DNA of 8,573 nt from Halovenus sp. (GCA_028275145.1 JAQCNG010000362.1:1-8573); one strand, 5' to 3'. Positions 1-6,306 are shown, counted from the first letter of the stretch. Notes: generated by a model not told the origin, from the letters alone. Numbers and translations are program-made.

Positions 1-779
1 TCGTCGCCGAGAAAGGTGTCTCGAAGGAGAAACGCCCGGAGGAGTGGGCCGAGATAATCGAGGCAATCCGACTGGTGCGTGACGAGACCGACATCGAGAT
101 CGACGCCTCGCTCGGACTCCTGACCGAGGAGGAGGCGGAGATACTCGCCGACGAGGGACTCAACCACTACAACCACAACATAGAGACCTCGCGGCGCTAC
201 TTTCCCGAGATTGTCAACACCCACACCTTCGAGGACCGTCTGAAGACGCTCAGGCGGGCAAAGGCCGTTGGGATGGACCTCTGTGCGGGGGTCATCCTGG
301 GGATGGGCGAGACGCCGGCCGACCGCGTGGAGGCGGCGATAGAACTGCAGGCAATCGGTGTCTCCTCGCTCCCGGTGAACATCCTCAACCCGGTCGAGGG
401 GACCCCGCTGGGTGACAGAGAACACGCAGACATCTCACAGACAGAGCTCATCAAGACAGTCGCGGTCTACCGGTTTCTCCACCCCGAGGCGCGGGTGCGT
501 CTCACCGGGGGGCGGGAGGTGAACCTCGCGCCCGACGAGCAGCACCTGCCGTTCGAGGCGGGTGCGGACGGCCTGCTCACGGGCGATTACCTCACCACCG
601 AGGGCCAGGACCCCGCCGACGACATCGAGATAATCGAGCGGGCCGGTCTGGAGCCGAACCGCTCGGCAAACGAGTTCGACCCGGAGGCGGTCAAGCGCCG
701 ACACGGCGAGAACGCCGACGCGACCGGTCCAGAGACCGCGGCAGGAACGGCCACGAGCAACGCGACCGACGACGACTGA
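1..779 (+). CDS. bioB: Biotin synthase BioB, 5'-truncated by window edge
   Basis: This is the C-terminal 258 residues of a radical-SAM biotin synthase, which inserts sulfur into dethiobiotin, the last step of biotin synthesis. The first complete codon is at position 3. Aligned to E. coli BioB (346 aa, from memory), about 94 N-terminal residues are missing, including the CxxxCxxC motif for the [4Fe-4S] cluster. Visible family motifs are YNHNIETS (visible residues 56-63), CAGVILGMGET (94-104), PVNIL (124-128), VRLTGGRE (165-172) and GDYLTT near the C-terminus. C94 matches E. coli C188 and R166 matches R260, with identical spacing, so the alignment is ungapped across the core. In it, D34 falls where C128, a [2Fe-2S] ligand, should be, and E61 where D155 should be. 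The tail after about residue 220 is acidic and low in complexity. The bioU, bioF and bioD genes follow directly, so the assignment is secure. The promoter lies outside the window. Confidence 0.95.
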   Translation, partial: VAEKGVSKEKRPEEWAEIIEAIRLVRDETDIEIDASLGLLTEEEAEILADEGLNHYNHNIETSRRYFPEIVNTHTFEDRLKTLRRAKAVGMDLCAGVILGMGETPADRVEAAIELQAIGVSSLPVNILNPVEGTPLGDREHADISQTELIKTVAVYRFLHPEARVRLTGGREVNLAPDEQHLPFEAGADGLLTGDYLTTEGQDPADDIEIIERAGLEPNRSANEFDPEAVKRRHGENADATGPETAAGTATSNATDDD

Positions 780-797
780 CACTGAGCAACAGACACA

Positions 798-1847
798 ATG
801 AACGAGATTCGATTCGGCGTACTCGGCACAGGTGGAATCGGACGGCGGACACTGGAACACGCAACGGCAGAGGACGACCTCACACCGGTGGCGGCGTGTG
901 ACCGCAACGGTGTGGCAATCGCGGACGAGGCGCTCGACGTCGAGGAGTTGCTGGCGGCGACGGAGGGCAACATCGCGAGCGGGCCCGACGACGACCAGCG
1001 GACCGACGGCGGAGCGGCGGTCAAGCAGGCCGGCGAGCACCGCGGCGTGGCGGCCTCCCGGCAGGGCAACCCGACGGAGACACCGATCGACGACATCATC
1101 GAGGCCTCGGAAAGGCTGGACGCGGTGCTGTTCGCGCTCCCGAACCTCGAACACGACTTCATCCCGCGGGTGGCCGACCGGTTCGCCGAGGCGGGCTACG
1201 AGGGTGTGCTCGTGGACGTGCTCAAGCGCTCGCGGGTCATCGGGATGCTGGCGGAACGGGCCGACGCCTTCGAGCAGTCGGGCATCACCTTCGTCTGTGG
1301 CGCGGGGGCAACGCCGGGCTTTCTGACCGGCGCGGCCTCGATTGCGGCCCAGTCGTTCGTCGAGGTGGAGGCGGTCGACATCTGGTGGGGTGTGGGTCTC
1401 AAGTCGGGCTACGAGGACAATCGCGGCACCGTCCGCGAGGACATCGCACATCTCGACGACTACGACCTCGAGACCGCCCGCGACCTCAGCGAGGCCGAAA
1501 TCGAGGAGATAATCGACGAGCACGACGGCGTCATCGAGTTCACCGATATGGAACACGCCGACGACGTGCTGCTGGAGCGGGCGGGCATCTGTGACGCCGC
1601 GGACGTCACCGTTGGCGGGGTGCTCGACGTCCGGTCGGACGAGAAACCCACCACCACCACCGTCCGGGTGACGGGTCGCACGTTCGACGGCGAGCGCGGG
1701 ACGAACACGTTCCAACTCGACGACGCGACCAGCATGGAGGCGAACGTCAACGGGCCGGCGCTTGGCTACACGAGGGCGGGTGTCCTGCGCAACCGTGCCG
1801 GCGAGTTCGGCGTCTTCGGCCCGGCGGAGTTGATGCCCCGGGGATGA
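798..1847 (+). CDS. bioU: BioU-type 8-amino-7-oxononanoate carboxylating dehydrogenase (saccharopine dehydrogenase-like fold)
   Basis: This 349-aa protein begins with a Rossmann NAD(P)-binding motif, GVLGTGGIG (7-15). It carries blocks that I recall from cyanobacterial BioU proteins: LFALPNLEHDF (111-121), LVDVLKRS (138-145), GAGATPGFLTGAAS (168-181), TVREDIAHL (211-219), MEHADDVLLE (251-260), TVGGVLDVR (271-279), VTGRTFDG (291-298) and SMEANVNGPALGY (312-324). In cyanobacteria BioU replaces BioA. A lysine of the enzyme attacks KAPA, NAD(P)H reduces the adduct, CO2 is added, and the lysine nitrogen leaves with the product, so each molecule works once. K143 in the DVLKR block is the likely counterpart of Synechocystis K124. 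Relative to my memory of those proteins there is an extra hydrophilic stretch at about 55-95. The gene lies 18 bases after bioB and its stop overlaps the bioF start. A plain dehydrogenase of the same fold is the alternative, but the biotin context and absence of bioA here argue against it. Confidence 0.82.
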   Translation: MNEIRFGVLGTGGIGRRTLEHATAEDDLTPVAACDRNGVAIADEALDVEELLAATEGNIASGPDDDQRTDGGAAVKQAGEHRGVAASRQGNPTETPIDDIIEASERLDAVLFALPNLEHDFIPRVADRFAEAGYEGVLVDVLKRSRVIGMLAERADAFEQSGITFVCGAGATPGFLTGAASIAAQSFVEVEAVDIWWGVGLKSGYEDNRGTVREDIAHLDDYDLETARDLSEAEIEEIIDEHDGVIEFTDMEHADDVLLERAGICDAADVTVGGVLDVRSDEKPTTTTVRVTGRTFDGERGTNTFQLDDATSMEANVNGPALGYTRAGVLRNRAGEFGVFGPAELMPRG

Positions 1848-3064
1848 CGCTGCGCCACGACCGCGGGTTCGACCTCGAGGGTCGACTCCGGAAGCGCGAA
1901 CAGCGGGACCTGCGCCGTGACCTCGCGCCGGTCGACCGCGTCGGTGCGCGCGCCCGGACGGCACCCGACCCACAGGGCGACCCCCCGGCGTTCGACGACG
2001 AGGCGCTGGTGTTCGCGGCGAACAACTATCTGGGGCTGGCCAGCGACGAGCGGGTGGCCGCTGCTGCCGCCGAGGCCGCCAGCGAGGTTGGAACCGGGGC
2101 CGGCGCGTCGCGGCTCATCGTCGGCGACACACCGGTCCACCGGTCGCTGGAGCGGGCACTCGCCGACGAGAAATCCACCGAGCGGGCGCTCGCATTTTCA
2201 TCGGGCTACGCCGCAAACGCCGGAACGATAACCGCGCTCGACCCGGACGTGGTGTTCTCCGACCGGTTGAACCACGCGAGCATCATCGACGGCGTGCGCC
2301 TCTCGGGGGCCGACGTCGAGGTGTACGACCACTGTGACCCCGGGGCGCTCCGTGAGGCGATGGCCTCGCGGGGGAGCGCGAGCGACCCGGACACGGACGG
2401 CACCGGAGCGGACAAGTCGTGGCTGGTGGTCACGGATTCGGTGTTCTCGATGGACGGGACAGTTGCGCCGCTGGAACGGCTCTGTGAGGTCACCGAGGAG
2501 TACGGCGCGTGGCTGATGGTCGACGACGCCCACGCGACAGCGGTTCACCCGGGCGGTATCGTCGGCGAGCGGGGGCTGGCCGACCGGGTCGAGGTGCAGC
2601 TCGGGACGCTCTCGAAGGCGCTGGGCGCACAGGGTGGTTTCGTCGCCGGGTCGGAGCCACTGGTCGAGCACCTGCTCAACGCCGCCCGCTCGTTTGTCTT
2701 CTCGACGGGACTGGCACCGCCGGCGGCCGCCGCCGCCGAGCGCGCGCTCGAACTCGCACCGGAGCGGCGGGACCAACTGCAGGCAAACACGGAGCGTCTC
2801 CGGACGGGACTGGAGACGGCGGGCTACGAGGTGTGGGGGGAGAGCCACATCCTGCCGGTGCTGGTCAGAGACCGGGAGGCGGCACTCGCGCTCGACGAAC
2901 GCCTGCGCGAGCGGGGTATCGTCGCCCCAGCCATCCGCCCGCCGACGGTGCCCGATGGGACGAGTCGCGTCCGACTCGCCCCCCAGGCCACCCACACAGA
3001 GGCCGAAATCGACCGGGCGGTTGCGGCCTTCAAGGCCGCCGGCGAGGCGGTGGGGTTGCTGTGA
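1844..3064 (+). CDS. bioF: 8-amino-7-oxononanoate synthase (KAPA synthase)
   Basis: This 406-aa PLP enzyme of the alpha-oxoamine synthase family condenses L-alanine with a pimeloyl thioester to give KAPA, releasing CO2. Visible landmarks are NNYLGLA (60-66), GTGAGASRLIVG (83-94), FSSGYAANAG (118-127), the TDSVFSMDG loop (197-205), DDAH (227-230), and GTLSKALGAQGG (254-265), in which K258 is the PLP Schiff-base lysine. FVFSTGLAPP follows. Length is close to the family's usual 380-400. One oddity is DDAHATAV where many relatives read DDAHGTG. The ATG at 1844 overlaps the bioU stop (ATGA), and the stop at 3062-3064 overlaps the GTG start of bioD, so translation of bioU, bioF and bioD is probably coupled. 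Serine palmitoyltransferase and KBL (2-amino-3-ketobutyrate CoA ligase) share the fold, but the operon decides for BioF. No gene for the pimeloyl precursor is visible. Confidence 0.93.
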   Translation: MTLRHDRGFDLEGRLRKREQRDLRRDLAPVDRVGARARTAPDPQGDPPAFDDEALVFAANNYLGLASDERVAAAAAEAASEVGTGAGASRLIVGDTPVHRSLERALADEKSTERALAFSSGYAANAGTITALDPDVVFSDRLNHASIIDGVRLSGADVEVYDHCDPGALREAMASRGSASDPDTDGTGADKSWLVVTDSVFSMDGTVAPLERLCEVTEEYGAWLMVDDAHATAVHPGGIVGERGLADRVEVQLGTLSKALGAQGGFVAGSEPLVEHLLNAARSFVFSTGLAPPAAAAAERALELAPERRDQLQANTERLRTGLETAGYEVWGESHILPVLVRDREAALALDERLRERGIVAPAIRPPTVPDGTSRVRLAPQATHTEAEIDRAVAAFKAAGEAVGLL

Positions 3065-3780
3065 GCGTCGCCGTCGTCGGCACCGACACCGGTGTCGGCA
3101 AGACTGCTGTGACTGCCGCCATCCTCGCCCGCCTGCGCGACCGCACGACCCGGACGGCGGGTTCGGAGACGACCGACGAGACTGCCGGCCTGCCGCGCGC
3201 AGTCAAGCCCGCACAGACCGGCTATCCGGAGGACGACGACGCGGGCTACGTCCGGTGGGCCTGCGAGGACGAGAACGCGGCCGTCCGACTCCGGACGTAC
3301 GGCGAACCGCTCGCGCCTGCGGTTGCCGCACGGCGCGCGGAGGACCCCATCGTCTACGACCGGTTGCTCGCGGACACGCGGGCGGCGATGGGGGCGACCG
3401 ACCGGGCGGTCGTCGAGGGTGCCGGTGGACTGCGCGTGCCGCTGTCGAACGACCCGCCACGGGAGATAGTCGACCTGGTGGCGGACCTCGGCGTGCCGGC
3501 GCTGGTGGTCGCGCGCTCGGGACTCGGCACGCTGAACCACACCGCCCTGACCGTCGAGGCGCTGCGCCGCCGCGGGGTGCCCGTCACCGGCGTCGTGTTG
3601 AACCGGTACACCGGCGAGTCGGCCGCCGAACGGACGAACCCCGCCGAACTCGAGCGGATGTGCGACGCTCCGGTCTGGACGCTGCCCGAGGCCACGCTCG
3701 ACTCGCCTGCCGACCTGCGCGCGCTCGCCGGGCACCTGCCGCCGCTTTCCGACCTGTTCACCGTCGACCGGGACCGCTGA
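3061..3780 (+). CDS. bioD: ATP-dependent dethiobiotin synthetase
   Basis: This 239-aa P-loop protein closes the ureido ring to form dethiobiotin. With a BioA route the substrates would be DAPA, CO2 and ATP. With BioU upstream, the likely substrate is the ready-made carbamate of DAPA. Visible motifs are the Walker A loop GTDTGVGKT (7-15), KPAQTG (49-54; KPVQSG in many relatives), the EGAGG motif (119-123) followed by RVPLSN, and VVLNRY further on, as in other BioD proteins. E. coli BioD has about 225 residues, so the length fits. I chose the GTG at 3061 because it puts the P-loop at residue 7 and forms a GTGA overlap with the bioF stop. Any in-frame start upstream would run deep into bioF. A purine-rich GAGG stretch about 14 bases before the start may help initiation. 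It is the last gene of the operon. Confidence 0.93.
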   Translation: MSVAVVGTDTGVGKTAVTAAILARLRDRTTRTAGSETTDETAGLPRAVKPAQTGYPEDDDAGYVRWACEDENAAVRLRTYGEPLAPAVAARRAEDPIVYDRLLADTRAAMGATDRAVVEGAGGLRVPLSNDPPREIVDLVADLGVPALVVARSGLGTLNHTALTVEALRRRGVPVTGVVLNRYTGESAAERTNPAELERMCDAPVWTLPEATLDSPADLRALAGHLPPLSDLFTVDRDR

Positions 3781-3951
3781 GTGGGTGGTCTGCGAACGGT
3801 GACAGACGGAGTTCGGACAGGCAGACAGTGTTGCGGGCAATCGGGGCAGGGGGCCGGACTGGGTGCAACGGGGGTCGTCTCGTCGGACTGGCCGTCGGTG
3901 CCGGGGGCACGCGAGTCTCCGGACCCGCGAGACGCTCGGTGACCCTTGCGG
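3781..3951. other. Convergent intergenic gap, nothing recognised
   Basis: These 171 bases separate the end of bioD from the 3' end of a minus-strand gene. I see no conserved protein, RNA fold, promoter-like TATA element or T-rich terminator tract on either strand. Open frames crossing it are by-products of high GC. Confidence 0.6.
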
Positions 3952-4518
3952 TCAGACATCCTCGATATCGAGAAAGTGGACCACCGGGTCGACCGCGAGA
4001 TTCCGGTAGTTGAAACAGGCCCGCCGGCCACAGTGTGGACAGTTCCTCGGGACGGTGAGTCGGTCGCTGTCGAGACATACCGGTCGAGTAATCGCGGGCA
4101 CCTCCCCGTGTGCGGGTTCGGTCGTAACCGACCGCAGGACGTGTGTCGAGGCCGGTCGGTCGGTGTCTGCCTCGTGGACGAACGACTCGTGTGTCCCGTA
4201 GCGAAAGCCACAGTGTGGACACTCGACAGCGGGCGTGTCGGCCGGGTCGTAGAGGGAGTTGTTCTTCGGCACCAGCACGTAGTCGGCGGCGAACACGCGG
4301 AGGTGGTGGCCGTCACCGCAGGTGGTCGACCGGCGGCACTGGTCGTCACGGTCGAGGTAGAGTTTCTCCCCCAGCGTCGCCGTCGGGCGCGGCGAGACGA
4401 GCGGCAGGCGTCGTGGCTCCGAGTCGAACGCCTCAACCCGGTAGATGGCGACATCCTCACCCAGCGGAACCGTCGCCGTCGACTGGCAGGCCGGACAGTC
4501 GACCCTGTACTGTGCCAT
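3952..4518 (-). CDS. Uncharacterised protein with four cysteine knuckles
   Basis: I do not recognise this 188-aa protein by family. It has four cysteine pairs: C8-x2-C11, C61-x5-C67, C100-x2-C103 and C160-x2-C163, plus C148 and C168 and a histidine pair at 71-72. Two of the knuckles are CPHCG and one is CPAC, which suggests two zinc sites built from pairs distant in sequence. The chain is acidic with mixed charge. No signal peptide or membrane segment is visible, so it is probably cytoplasmic. The start at 4518 is chosen because the first knuckle follows at once and a TATA-like element lies about 30 bases upstream, as expected for a leaderless haloarchaeal message. The frame stays open upstream to 4632, but that part is low-complexity Pro/Gly/Ser. 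The neighbours give no functional hint. A zinc-binding nucleic-acid or protein-interaction role is possible but unproven. Confidence 0.75.
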   Translation of the reverse strand: MAQYRVDCPACQSTATVPLGEDVAIYRVEAFDSEPRRLPLVSPRPTATLGEKLYLDRDDQCRRSTTCGDGHHLRVFAADYVLVPKNNSLYDPADTPAVECPHCGFRYGTHESFVHEADTDRPASTHVLRSVTTEPAHGEVPAITRPVCLDSDRLTVPRNCPHCGRRACFNYRNLAVDPVVHFLDIEDV

Positions 4519-4544
4519 ACTACGCGAAACTGAGCGGTTCCTGG

Positions 4545-4552
4545 TACTTAAC
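4545..4552 (-). promoter_or_regulatory. TATA-like element for the cysteine-knuckle gene
   Basis: On the minus strand this reads GTTAAGTA, with its centre about 30 bases before the ATG at 4518. That is the usual TATA-to-start distance for leaderless archaeal transcripts. Confidence 0.5.
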
Positions 4553-4653
4553 TTCGGCCCCACAACCGGCACAGGCCCGGAGAGCGGTCCGGTCGGCCCG
4601 CCCGGTGACGGAGACAGGCGCGGAGGTATCACAGTGCAGGACCCGCGAGTCGG

Positions 4654-4932
4654 TTACTCGTAGACGCCGTTGAACCGCTCCGCGAGGTCGATGTCGTTTT
4701 CGGTGATGCCGCCGGCGTCGTGTGTGGTGAACCGCACCTCCACCTCACCCCAGTTGATTATCATCTCCGGGTGGTGCCAGGCGTCCTCGGCGATACCGCC
4801 CGCGCCGGCCGCGAACCCGATTGCGTCGAGGTACGCGTCGAACTCGAACTGTCGCACGATCTCGTCGCCGTCCCGTGTCCAGCCGTCGGGGAGCTGTGCC
4901 TCGATTTCGCTGTCCGAGAGAAGGTCAGACAT
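4654..4932 (-). CDS. Pterin-4a-carbinolamine dehydratase family protein (PCD/DCoH)
   Basis: This 92-aa protein is the normal length of a stand-alone PCD. These enzymes dehydrate 4a-hydroxytetrahydropterin, recycling the cofactor used by aromatic amino acid hydroxylases. Some relatives have been linked to other pterin roles. The signature is present: H53-H54-P55, then W61 where most have Tyr, then T70-H71-D72, GGIT, and D80. The three histidines correspond to the catalytic His residues of the mammalian enzyme. The start at 4932 gives the usual N-terminus (MSDLLSDSEIEAQLPDGW). The longer frame upstream lacks family similarity and runs across the promoter region of the divergent gene. It lies upstream of the cysteine-knuckle gene on the same strand, 135 bases away, but that gene seems to have its own promoter. 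No partner hydroxylase is visible, so the cellular substrate remains open. Confidence 0.9.
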   Translation of the reverse strand: MSDLLSDSEIEAQLPDGWTRDGDEIVRQFEFDAYLDAIGFAAGAGGIAEDAWHHPEMIINWGEVEVRFTTHDAGGITENDIDLAERFNGVYE

Positions 4933-4938
4933 ACCATC

Positions 4939-5008
4939 TCGACTGTCGACTGCCAGCACAATGATACTGTCGGCCCGGTCTGTGGCGACCCACACAGCGC
5001 ATCGACTG
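4939..5008. repeat. Three copies of TCGACTG in the divergent intergenic region
   Basis: Two copies are directly adjacent (4939-4945 and 4946-4952), making TCGACTGTCGACTG, and a third is at 5002-5008. They lie between the divergent PCD and reductase genes, flanking the weak PCD TATA candidate. GTCGAC-like words are common in haloarchaeal DNA, so a regulatory role is only a possibility. Confidence 0.4.
4961..4966 (-). promoter_or_regulatory. Weak TATA-like element for the PCD gene
   Basis: The minus strand reads TATCAT, centred about 31 bases before the ATG at 4932. It is a poor match to a haloarchaeal TATA box and is the only AT-rich element at roughly the right distance. Confidence 0.25.
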
Positions 5009-5036
5009 ACCGGGGCGGGCACACAGAGGGCAACCG

Positions 5037-5042
5037 TATTAG
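5037..5042 (+). promoter_or_regulatory. TATA-like element for the reductase gene
   Basis: TATTAG lies in an AT-rich island of an otherwise GC-rich region. Its centre is about 27.5 bases before the ATG at 5067 and only about 21.5 before the alternative ATG at 5061, which favours a leaderless start at 5067. Confidence 0.45.
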
Positions 5043-5066
5043 TTGCTCCGTCCCCTACGGATGTGT

Positions 5067-6077
5067 ATGACAGCAGACGAGTCCCCAGACACAGCAGCAC
5101 AGACCCACGAGGTGGTCGTCGTCGGCGGCGGCCCGGGTGGGTTGGCGAGCGCACTCTACACGACGCGGCTCAACCACGACACGGCGCTGGTCGACCGGGG
5201 TGGGGGGCGCGCGGCGATGATGCTCGACACACACAACGTCATCGGCGTCACCGAGGAGACTTCCGGCGGGGAGTTTCTCCAGACGGCAAAACAGCAACTC
5301 GACCACTACGGCACCGAACTCTACCGGGACACTGTCACCGACATCGAGGCCACGGGGGAGGCGTCGCCGCGTTTCGTTGTCGAGACAGACGGGCAGACAC
5401 TGCACGCGGACGCGGTGGTCCTCTCGACGGGGTTCAACGACATCCGTCCGGATCCGCCGCTGCCCCGGACGGGACGGGGGTTGCACTGGTGTCTCCACTG
5501 CGACGCCTACATGTTCCGCGACGAACCGGTGTACGTGATGGGTCACGACGAGGGGGCCGCCCACGTCGCGATGATTATGCTCAACTTCACCGACGAGGTG
5601 GACCTGTTGCTCCGCGGCGAGGAACCCGACTGGAGCGAGGAAACCGACGAACTCGTGCGCGCGCACCCAATCGATATCGTCAGTACCGACATCGACGGGA
5701 TGTTCAAAGACCCCGAGGACTCCTCGTGGCTGGGCGGGTTCGAGTTCGAGGACGGGACGAGTCGCGAGTACCGGGGCGGGTTCGCGATGTACGGCTCGGA
5801 CTACAACGCCGACCTGGCCGAAGGTCTGGGCTGTGAGCGCAACGACGACGGCACGATAGTCGTCGACGAGGACGGCCTGACGAGCGTCGAGGGCGTCTAC
5901 GCCGTCGGCGACATCACCCCCGGCAACAACCAGATTCCGATTGCGATGGGTGAGGGTGCAAAGGCCGGTATCGCCATCCACAAGTCGCTGCGCACATACC
6001 CGAAAGCGCTCTCGGAGCTATCGGCGGAGGGCGACGTGGACGCCGACACCACCTCGACGGCATCCGCCGACGACTGA
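5067..6077 (+). CDS. Thioredoxin-reductase-like FAD oxidoreductase without usual NADPH motifs
   Basis: This 336-aa flavoprotein has the low-molecular-weight thioredoxin reductase layout. The FAD-binding loop is GGGPGG (20-25), a VVLSTGF motif is at 117-123, a CxxC centre is at C142-C145 (CLHCDAYMF, matching CATCDGFF of E. coli TrxR), and the second FAD motif is YAVGDITPGNNQIPIAMGEG (279-296, approximately). The NADPH domain is unusual. Where TrxR has GGGxxA the sequence reads GHDEGAA (159-165), and where HRRxxxR is expected it reads LLRGEEPDW (181-189). This enzyme may therefore use another electron donor, such as reduced ferredoxin or F420H2, both known for archaeal or bacterial relatives, or it may act as an oxidase. 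The C-terminus is a Ser/Thr/Asp-rich tail. The start at 5067 fits the TATA spacing, while 5061 would add two residues. It is transcribed divergently from the PCD gene and looks monocistronic. Confidence 0.85.
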   Translation: MTADESPDTAAQTHEVVVVGGGPGGLASALYTTRLNHDTALVDRGGGRAAMMLDTHNVIGVTEETSGGEFLQTAKQQLDHYGTELYRDTVTDIEATGEASPRFVVETDGQTLHADAVVLSTGFNDIRPDPPLPRTGRGLHWCLHCDAYMFRDEPVYVMGHDEGAAHVAMIMLNFTDEVDLLLRGEEPDWSEETDELVRAHPIDIVSTDIDGMFKDPEDSSWLGGFEFEDGTSREYRGGFAMYGSDYNADLAEGLGCERNDDGTIVVDEDGLTSVEGVYAVGDITPGNNQIPIAMGEGAKAGIAIHKSLRTYPKALSELSAEGDVDADTTSTASADD

Positions 6078-6100
6078 TACGGCCCTCCCTCCAGTCACAT

Positions 6101-6155
6101 GGCTCCTGGACGGCTCCTGGACGGCTCCTGGACGGCTCCTGGACGGCTCCTGGAC
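6101..6155. repeat. Five perfect 11-bp tandem repeats (GGCTCCTGGAC)
   Basis: The unit GGCTCCTGGAC is repeated five times without a mismatch at 6101-6111, 6112-6122, 6123-6133, 6134-6144 and 6145-6155, followed by a partial GGC. Each unit contains TCC-T-GGA, an odd-centred palindrome, so identical half-sites recur every 11 bp, about one helical turn. The array begins 23 bases after the reductase stop codon and lies about 150 bases before the UspA start, in DNA with no plausible gene. Confidence 0.97.
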
Positions 6156-6223
6156 GGCGAACCGCACCGGCCAGGCAAACACACCTGTAGCGCCTCTCGG
6201 AGTATCTGTGGTTTGTCGGTTGC

Positions 6224-6239
6224 TCTCCCCGCCGGGAGA
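6224..6239 (+). terminator. Hairpin between reductase and UspA genes, possible terminator
   Basis: TCTCCC and GGGAGA form a perfect 6-bp stem with a CGCC loop. A short pyrimidine run (CTTTCTC) follows about eight bases later. It could end transcription of the reductase or be part of the UspA control region. It is not followed by a clear T tract, so the terminator role is weak. Confidence 0.3.
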
Positions 6240-6259
6240 AGGCCGCTTTCTCAGATCAT

Positions 6260-6267
6260 AAGTACTT
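6260..6267. promoter_or_regulatory. Palindrome AAGTACTT upstream of the UspA TATA element
   Basis: This perfect 8-bp palindrome lies at about -47 to -40 relative to the UspA start codon, just upstream of the TATA-like element. The location suits an activator or regulator site. The overlapping CATAAGTA could instead be a second TATA element for a start site near 6288. Confidence 0.3.
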
Positions 6268-6277
6268 TCATCCCCAG

Positions 6278-6283
6278 TTAAGT
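6278..6283 (+). promoter_or_regulatory. TATA-like element for the UspA gene
   Basis: TTAAGT is centred about 26.5 bases before the ATG at 6307, which fits a leaderless transcript and supports that start codon over an in-frame upstream one at 6289. Confidence 0.5.
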
Positions 6284-6306
6284 GTCTGGTGGGAGTAGCA
6301 GTCTGT

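Noticed and set aside
435..1973. Long open frame on the minus strand opposite bioB, bioU and bioF
   Set aside because: Its translation is Arg/Val/Gly-rich with no family motif, and it mirrors three clearly recognisable plus-strand genes. High GC leaves antisense frames open.
2634..4013. Long plus-strand frame across bioF, bioD and the following gap
   Set aside because: The translation is Arg/Pro/Ser-rich with no motif and is out of frame with two confident genes.
4027..4220. Identical 14-base word CCACAGTGTGGACA-like occurring twice
   Set aside because: On the minus strand both copies encode the CPHCG zinc knuckles, so coding explains the repeat.
3946..4533. Plus-strand frame opposite the cysteine-knuckle gene
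   Set aside because: The minus frame has four cysteine pairs and a promoter-like element. The plus frame has neither.
5061..5066. Alternative ATG at 5061 for the reductase
   Set aside because: The TATA-like element is too close to it, while its distance to 5067 is typical. The difference is only two residues, so it is not excluded.
6101..6155. CRISPR-like array
   Set aside because: The units are directly adjacent with no spacers and only 11 bp long.
6099..6281. Short frame reading through the tandem repeats (APGRLLDGSWT pattern)
   Set aside because: The periodic peptide comes from the 11-bp repeat. There is no ribosome binding site or TATA element, and the other frames are equally repetitive.
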